From positions 1 through 64,000 of the forward strand of contig NZ_JAAZQK010000005.1 of the NCBI RefSeq assembly GCF_012275445.1: a stretch of 64,000 bases of DNA, given 5' to 3'. The stretch comes from Rhizobacter sp. SG703 (GTDB lineage Bacteria; Pseudomonadota; Gammaproteobacteria; Burkholderiales; Burkholderiaceae_C). Under the pieces are notes generated by a model, which was not told the origin of the DNA, did not search any database, and saw only the letters and a list, made by a program, of their open reading frames with translations. Numbering within the stretch: position 1 is the first letter of the stretch; each line of letters begins with the position of its first letter. Positions 59,942 through 64,000 of the stretch are shown piece by piece. The position numbers were made by a program, and so were the translations under genes.

Positions 59942-60736
59942 TCACTCGCCCTGGCGTTTCTTGCGCGGCCGCCCGGCCAGCACCAGGTCGTAGAGCCAGT
60001 TCGGCAACGCGCGCAGCAGCTTCGCGACGACGCCCATCTGCCACGGGATCACCCGGTAGGTCACGCCGGCCTCGATCGCGCGGAAGGCCCGGTCGGCGAA
60101 CACCTCGGGCTGCATCAGGAACGGCATGCCGTAGCGGTTCTCGCGCGTCAGCGGCGTGTCGATGTAGCCCGGGCCGAGCGTGACGACCTTGACACCGTCG
60201 GGCCGCAGCTCGCCGCGCAGGCTCTCGCAATAGGCGATGACCGCCGCCTTGCTGGAGCAATAGGCGCCATGGCCCGGCAGCCCGCGGATGCCGGCCACGC
60301 TCGCGATGCCGACCAGCGCGCCGCTGCGCCGCGCCCGCATCGCGGCGATGAACGGCTGGAAGGTGGCGGCCATCCCGAGGTTGTTGGTTTCGTAGGTGGC
60401 GCGCATCACCGCCAGGTCGTCGAACACCGCGGTGTCGATGCCGACGCTGATGCCGGCATTCGCGATCACCACGTCGGGCAGCCCCTGCGCCGCGATGCAG
60501 GCGCGGCCGACCGCGGTGATCGCGTCGATGTCGCGCACGTCGGCGGCATACACCGCGTAGCGCGCCGCGTCGAGCCGCTGCGCGTCGGCCCATTTGCGAA
60601 CCTCGTCGGTGCGGCGCGCGACCAGCGCCAGCCGGTAGCCGGCCTGGTGGAAGCGCAGTGCGAGCGCCTGGCCGATGCCGCTGGAGGCGCCGGTGATGAA
60701 GACGAGGCGGCCCTCGCTCTTTTCAACAGCGTTCAT
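59942..60736 (-). CDS. Short-chain dehydrogenase/reductase
   Basis: 264 residues, classical SDR. The cofactor motif TGASSGIGQALA is at the N-terminus, NAG is in VVIANAGISVG, the catalytic Ser is in GIASVAG, and Tyr/Lys are in YCSSKAAV. The cofactor site is followed by Arg residues (ARRTDEV), which favours NADP(H). Substrate unknown. ATG overlaps the lptC stop (ATGA), so it is part of the LPS-precursor operon, where lptA would often be expected. Confidence 0.92.
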   Translation of the reverse strand: MNAVEKSEGRLVFITGASSGIGQALALRFHQAGYRLALVARRTDEVRKWADAQRLDAARYAVYAADVRDIDAITAVGRACIAAQGLPDVVIANAGISVGIDTAVFDDLAVMRATYETNNLGMAATFQPFIAAMRARRSGALVGIASVAGIRGLPGHGAYCSSKAAVIAYCESLRGELRPDGVKVVTLGPGYIDTPLTRENRYGMPFLMQPEVFADRAFRAIEAGVTYRVIPWQMGVVAKLLRALPNWLYDLVLAGRPRKKRQGE

Positions 60737-61419
60737 TTCGCATCCCGCGGGCTGAAGACGGCCCGCATGCGTCCGCCGAACTTGATCACCCGGTCGAGGT
60801 GGCTGTAGTCCATGCTGTCGGCGCGCAGCTCGGTGCCGCCCTGGGTCACGGTGACCGGCAGGTGCGAACGGATGCGCTCGGTGTCGATGAAGGCGTGCAG
60901 GAACTCGCTGCGGAAGTCGATCGGCGGGCTGCCGTCGACGCCGTCGCGAACGATCTCGGCCTGGCCGACCAGCTGCACCTCGGTGGCGTCGCCGTTCGCG
61001 ATGGCCTGGCGCGCGGTGGCATGCAGCACGCGGCCGTCGGGCCCGACGGCGCGCAACCGCACATTGTCGATCTCGACGGTGTCGGTGTCGGGGTAGTGGC
61101 GCAGCACGTCGCCCTCGATCTGTGCGCGCAGCTGGCCCTGCGGCGTGAAGCGCTGCAGCGCGAAATGGCGCATCTCGTAGTCGGGCACGTGACGCAGCGG
61201 CGCGGCAGTGCGCGGGTCGTCGGACAGCGGCGTGTTCTTGACCAGCCACCAGGTGCCCATCGCGAGCACGCCCATCAGCAGCAGCGGCAGGTAGGACGAC
61301 AGCAGCTCGACCAGCCGCCAGCGCAGCGGCTGCGGCGTGCGCCGGCTGCCCGGCCGTGCCGCGGCCGGTGCCAGCGTGCCGGGCCGGCTGGCGGGGGGCG
61401 CCGTGTCAGCTTCCGCCAT
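60733..61419 (-). CDS. lptC: LPS export protein LptC
   Basis: 228 residues. One N-terminal helix (LSSYLPLLLMGVLAMGTWWLV), then a periplasmic beta-jellyroll: PDYEMRHFALQRFTPQGQLR, YPDTDTVEIDNVRLRA and RADSMDYSHLDRVIKFGGRM. It carries LPS from LptBFG to LptA. ATG 61419 lies inside the 3' end of kdsC (14-bp overlap). The N-terminus before the helix is longer than in E. coli and Pro/Ala-rich. lptA and lptB do not follow directly. Confidence 0.9.
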   Translation of the reverse strand: MAEADTAPPASRPGTLAPAAARPGSRRTPQPLRWRLVELLSSYLPLLLMGVLAMGTWWLVKNTPLSDDPRTAAPLRHVPDYEMRHFALQRFTPQGQLRAQIEGDVLRHYPDTDTVEIDNVRLRAVGPDGRVLHATARQAIANGDATEVQLVGQAEIVRDGVDGSPPIDFRSEFLHAFIDTERIRSHLPVTVTQGGTELRADSMDYSHLDRVIKFGGRMRAVFSPRDAK

Positions 61420-61984
61420 CGAGCGTGACGAGGTGTCCGCGCAGCAGCGCGGCATAGCGGCCGGTCGCGCTCAGCAGCAGGTCGCAGAACTCGCGCGCCG
61501 CGCCGTGTCCGCCGGCCGCCGCGGTGACGTGGTGCGCGATCGCACGCACCTCGACATGGCCGTTGGCTGGCGCGCAGGCCAGCGCGGCGCGCGCGAGCAA
61601 CGGCAGGTCGGGCCAGTCGTCGCCGATCGCGGCCATCGCATCCCAGCCGATGCCGAGCGTGTCCATCAGGTGCTGCGCGGCGGCCAGCTTGTCGTGCACG
61701 CCGTACACCGCATGGGCGATGCCGAGGTCGTTGACGCGGCGGCGCACCGCCGGCGAGTCGCGGCCGGTGATGACGATCGGCGCGATGCCGCCCTGCGCCA
61801 GCAGCTTCAGCCCGTGGCCGTCGAGCGTGTTGAAGGCCTTGAACTCCTCGCCGCGCTCGCTGATGTAGATGCGGCCGTCGGTCAGCACGCCGTCGACGTC
61901 GAAGATCGCGGCGCGGATGTCCTGCGCCCGCAGCAGCAGCTCGGGCGCGAAGCCCAGCACCGGGGTGATGTCGTCGAGGGCCAT
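61406..61984 (-). CDS. kdsC: 3-deoxy-D-manno-octulosonate 8-phosphate phosphatase KdsC
   Basis: 192 residues, HAD superfamily without a cap. Catalytic aspartates in AIFDVDGVLTDG, then FNTLDGHGLKLL, ITGRDSPAVRRR and IGDDWPDLPLL. It removes phosphate from Kdo-8-P in LPS inner-core synthesis. The ATG overlaps the kdsD stop by one base; kdsD-kdsC-lptC form an operon as in many Burkholderiales. Confidence 0.95.
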   Translation of the reverse strand: MALDDITPVLGFAPELLLRAQDIRAAIFDVDGVLTDGRIYISERGEEFKAFNTLDGHGLKLLAQGGIAPIVITGRDSPAVRRRVNDLGIAHAVYGVHDKLAAAQHLMDTLGIGWDAMAAIGDDWPDLPLLARAALACAPANGHVEVRAIAHHVTAAAGGHGAAREFCDLLLSATGRYAALLRGHLVTLDGGS

Positions 61985-62985
61985 CAGATCACCTTCGCGC
62001 GCATCAGGTCGTTGGTGTTGATGACGCCGACCAGCCGGTCGTCGGCGTCGACCACCAGCAGCACGGTGATGCGGTGCAGCTCCATCAGGTCGGCCGCATC
62101 GACCGCGAGCGCATCGCTGCGCACGCGCCGCGGGCTGCGGTGCATCACGTCGGCCGCGGTCAGCGCGCGCAGGTCGCGGCCCTGCTCGACGAGCCGGCGC
62201 AGGTCGCCGTCGGTGAAGATGCCGAGGATCTCGCCGCGCTCGCCGAGCACCGCGGTGGCGCCCAGGCCCTTGCGCGTCATCTCGCGCATGGTGTCGACGA
62301 ACGGCGTCGACGGCGGCACCTGCGGCACGTCGTCGCCGCTGCGCATCACGTCGCGCACATGGGTCAGCAGCTTGCGGCCGAGGCTGCCGCCGGGGTGCGA
62401 GCGCGCGAAGTCTTCTTCGCGGAAGCCGCGTGCGTCGAGCAGCGCAACGGCCAGCGCGTCGCCGACCGCCATCTGCGCGATGGTGCTGGTGGTCGGCGCC
62501 AGGTTCAGCGGGCAGGCTTCCTGGTCGACCGCGCTGCTGATGGTGATGTCGGCATGGCTGGCCAGGCTGGAGTCGGGCCGGCCGGTCATCGCGACCAGCG
62601 TGACGCCCAGGCGCTTCAGCGCCGGCAGGATCGCCGCGAGCTCGTCGCTTTCGCCGGAGTTCGAGATCGCGAGCACCACGTCGCCGGGGGTGACCATGCC
62701 GAGGTCGCCATGGCTCGCTTCGGCCGGGTGCACGAACAGCGCCGGCGTGCCGGTCGAGGCCAGCGTGGCCGCGACCTTGCGGCCGACGTGCCCGCTCTTG
62801 CCCATGCCCATCACGACCACGCGGCCGCTGCATTGCAGCATCGCCCGCACCGCGTCGACGAAGCTGTCGCCCTGGCGCGCCTGCAGCGCCAGCAGCGCGC
62901 GGGCTTCGATGTCGAAGGTCTCGCGCGCCAGCTTCAGCACGCGTTCGGCATCAAAAGAAACGGCGGGAGGGGCGGTCAAGGGCAC
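61984..62985 (-). CDS. kdsD: Arabinose-5-phosphate isomerase KdsD
   Basis: 333 residues: an SIS isomerase domain (about 1-200; MGMGKSGHVGRKVAATLASTG, EASHGDLGM, SNSGESDELAAILP) and two CBS domains (about 210-330; DVMRSGDDVPQV, DVMHRSPRRV). It makes arabinose 5-phosphate for Kdo. The start is uncertain: GTG 62985 gives the usual length, while a longer frame to 63060 would overlap the divergent antiporter gene. No strong ribosome site is seen. TACAAT at 63023-63018 could be its -10 box. Confidence 0.9.
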   Translation of the reverse strand: MPLTAPPAVSFDAERVLKLARETFDIEARALLALQARQGDSFVDAVRAMLQCSGRVVVMGMGKSGHVGRKVAATLASTGTPALFVHPAEASHGDLGMVTPGDVVLAISNSGESDELAAILPALKRLGVTLVAMTGRPDSSLASHADITISSAVDQEACPLNLAPTTSTIAQMAVGDALAVALLDARGFREEDFARSHPGGSLGRKLLTHVRDVMRSGDDVPQVPPSTPFVDTMREMTRKGLGATAVLGERGEILGIFTDGDLRRLVEQGRDLRALTAADVMHRSPRRVRSDALAVDAADLMELHRITVLLVVDADDRLVGVINTNDLMRAKVI

Positions 62986-63049
62986 GGAGGGCAGCTTCGG
63001 TCCGATAGGATCCGGCGATTGTAGGCACGCACGTTGCGTTGGCGTTTCA

Positions 63050-64000
63050 ATGGCATCCACTCTCGAACTCGTCCTGCTGTATCTCGTCGCCGCCGTCGCG
63101 GGCGTGGTGGCATGCCGTTCGCTGAAGTTGCCGCCGATGCTCGGCTATTTGACGGTCGGCGTGCTGATCGGCCCGAATGCCCTGGGTCTGGCCAAGGATT
63201 CGGCCGGCATGACCTACCTGGCCGAATTCGGCGTGGTGTTCCTGATGTTCGTGATCGGGCTCGAATTCAACCTGCCGAAGCTGAACAGCATGCGCCGGCT
63301 GGTGTTCGGCCTCGGGCTCAGCCAGGTGGCGATGACGGTGCTGGCCGCACTGGCCGGCAATGCGCTGCTCGGCTGGGGGCTGGCGCAGATCGGCCGCGGC
63401 TGGGGCCTGTCGTGGCAGAGCGCGTTCGCGCTCGGCGGGGCGCTCGCGATGAGCAGCACCGCGATCGTCGTCAAGCTGATGGCCGAGCGGCTCGAACTGG
63501 AAAGCGAGCACGGCCGTCGCGTGATGGGCGTGCTGCTGTTCCAGGACCTGGCCGTGGTGCCGTTCCTGGTGCTGATTCCGGCGCTGGGTTCGTCGCCCGA
63601 CACGCTCGGCCCCGCGCTGGCCTGGGCCGCGCTGAAGGCGGTGGCCCTGCTCACCGTGCTGCTGGTCGGCGGTCAGCGCGTGATGCGCTGGTGGCTGACG
63701 CTGGTGGCGCGCCGCAAGAGCGAGGAGCTGTTCATCCTGAACCTGCTGCTGGTCACGCTGGGGCTGGCCTGGCTGACCGAGCACGCCGGGCTGTCATTGG
63801 CGCTCGGCGCTTTCGTGGCCGGCATGCTGATCGCCGAGACCGAGTACAAGCACCAGGTGGAGACCGACATCCGCCCGTTCCACGACGTGCTGCTCGGGCT
63901 GTTCTTCATCACGATCGGCATGAAGCTCGACGTCGAGATCGTGCTGCGGCAATGGCCGCTGGTGCTGGTGATGACGGTGCTGCCGGTGCTGTTCAAGTTC
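63050..64000 (+). CDS. KefB/KefC-type monovalent cation:proton antiporter, N-terminal part (runs off the window)
   Basis: The frame is open from ATG 63050 to the last base (317 codons). It encodes the CPA2 membrane domain: TLELVLLYLVAAVAG, LPPMLGYLTVGVLIGPNAL, FGVVFLMFVIGLEFNL, AMSSTAIVVKLMAER, MGVLLFQDLAVVPFLVLIP and FFITIGMKLD. Such proteins exchange K+ or Na+ for protons and often carry a C-terminal RCK/TrkA-N domain, which would lie outside. It is divergent from kdsD, a neighbourhood common in betaproteobacteria. Confidence 0.93.
   Translation, partial: MASTLELVLLYLVAAVAGVVACRSLKLPPMLGYLTVGVLIGPNALGLAKDSAGMTYLAEFGVVFLMFVIGLEFNLPKLNSMRRLVFGLGLSQVAMTVLAALAGNALLGWGLAQIGRGWGLSWQSAFALGGALAMSSTAIVVKLMAERLELESEHGRRVMGVLLFQDLAVVPFLVLIPALGSSPDTLGPALAWAALKAVALLTVLLVGGQRVMRWWLTLVARRKSEELFILNLLLVTLGLAWLTEHAGLSLALGAFVAGMLIAETEYKHQVETDIRPFHDVLLGLFFITIGMKLDVEIVLRQWPLVLVMTVLPVLFKF

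Noticed and set aside
62986-63060. Longer N-terminus of KdsD from GTG 63060
   Set aside because: It would overlap the divergent antiporter start at 63050 and adds residues not usual in KdsD.

Overview
The window is very GC-rich and densely packed, with third positions strongly G/C-biased. Gene content suggests a betaproteobacterium of the order Burkholderiales, possibly the Leptothrix/Rubrivivax/Rhizobacter group. Pointers are kefB-kdsD-kdsC-lptC at the right end, a tripartite tricarboxylate transporter, several sulfonate/methionine-type transporters, and intergenic repeats of a type common in that order. No rRNA, tRNA, CRISPR array, insertion sequence or replication origin was recognised. 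Species-level placement is inference.

Layout. 1-11292: a type I secretion locus. It holds the end of an HlyB-type ABC exporter, an HlyD adaptor, a 144-residue membrane-anchored protein of unknown function, and a giant RTX protein of about 2718 residues. 11350-14084 (minus): tauABC-like sulfonate importer. 14284-21303 (plus): a sulfur operon built around a family 2A encapsulin. Its order is rhodanese, serine O-acetyltransferase, small XRE regulator, encapsulin shell, cysteine desulfurase with a disordered N-terminal cargo domain, cystathionine beta-synthase-like enzyme, cystathionine gamma-lyase/synthase. 21404-24536: a polar amino-acid ABC importer (binding protein and two permeases, no ATPase), split by an MntA/HepT toxin-antitoxin pair whose hepT is frameshifted. 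24482-29806: an AraC regulator, a GH52 beta-xylosidase and a secreted GH18 chitinase. 29915-31445: molbindin, RBBP9-type hydrolase, 1-Cys peroxiredoxin. 31795-37562: acyl-CoA ligase, TctCBA transporter and ketopantoate reductase-like enzyme. 37599-40453: small enzymes (DUF1697, two GNATs, FAH-family hydrolase, GrpB).

40587-48127 (minus): a second sulfur-acquisition cluster, sfnB-like / metN / metI / metQ / FMN monooxygenase / ssuA / ssuC / metQ. 48322-51177: universal stress protein and a TonB-dependent siderophore receptor behind a Fur-box-like site. 51221-58210 (minus): GGDEF-EAL protein coupled to a GMC oxidoreductase, then CreD, MarC and a BtuF-like protein. 58409-58963: a cold-shock-type RRM protein with a clear promoter and terminator. 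58975-62985 (minus): DUF4349 lipoprotein, SDR, LptC, KdsC, KdsD. 63050-end: start of a KefB-type antiporter.

How the genes fit together. Sulfur is the main theme. Two separate sulfonate/methionine import clusters flank an operon that can make O-acetylserine, make and break cystathionine, and strip sulfur from cysteine inside a protein cage. The rhodanese may handle the sulfane sulfur released. The encapsulin operon is the most striking system in the window. Family 2A encapsulins with desulfurase cargo are known, but the full gene set here, its divergent pairing with tauABC and its putative shared control region deserve attention.
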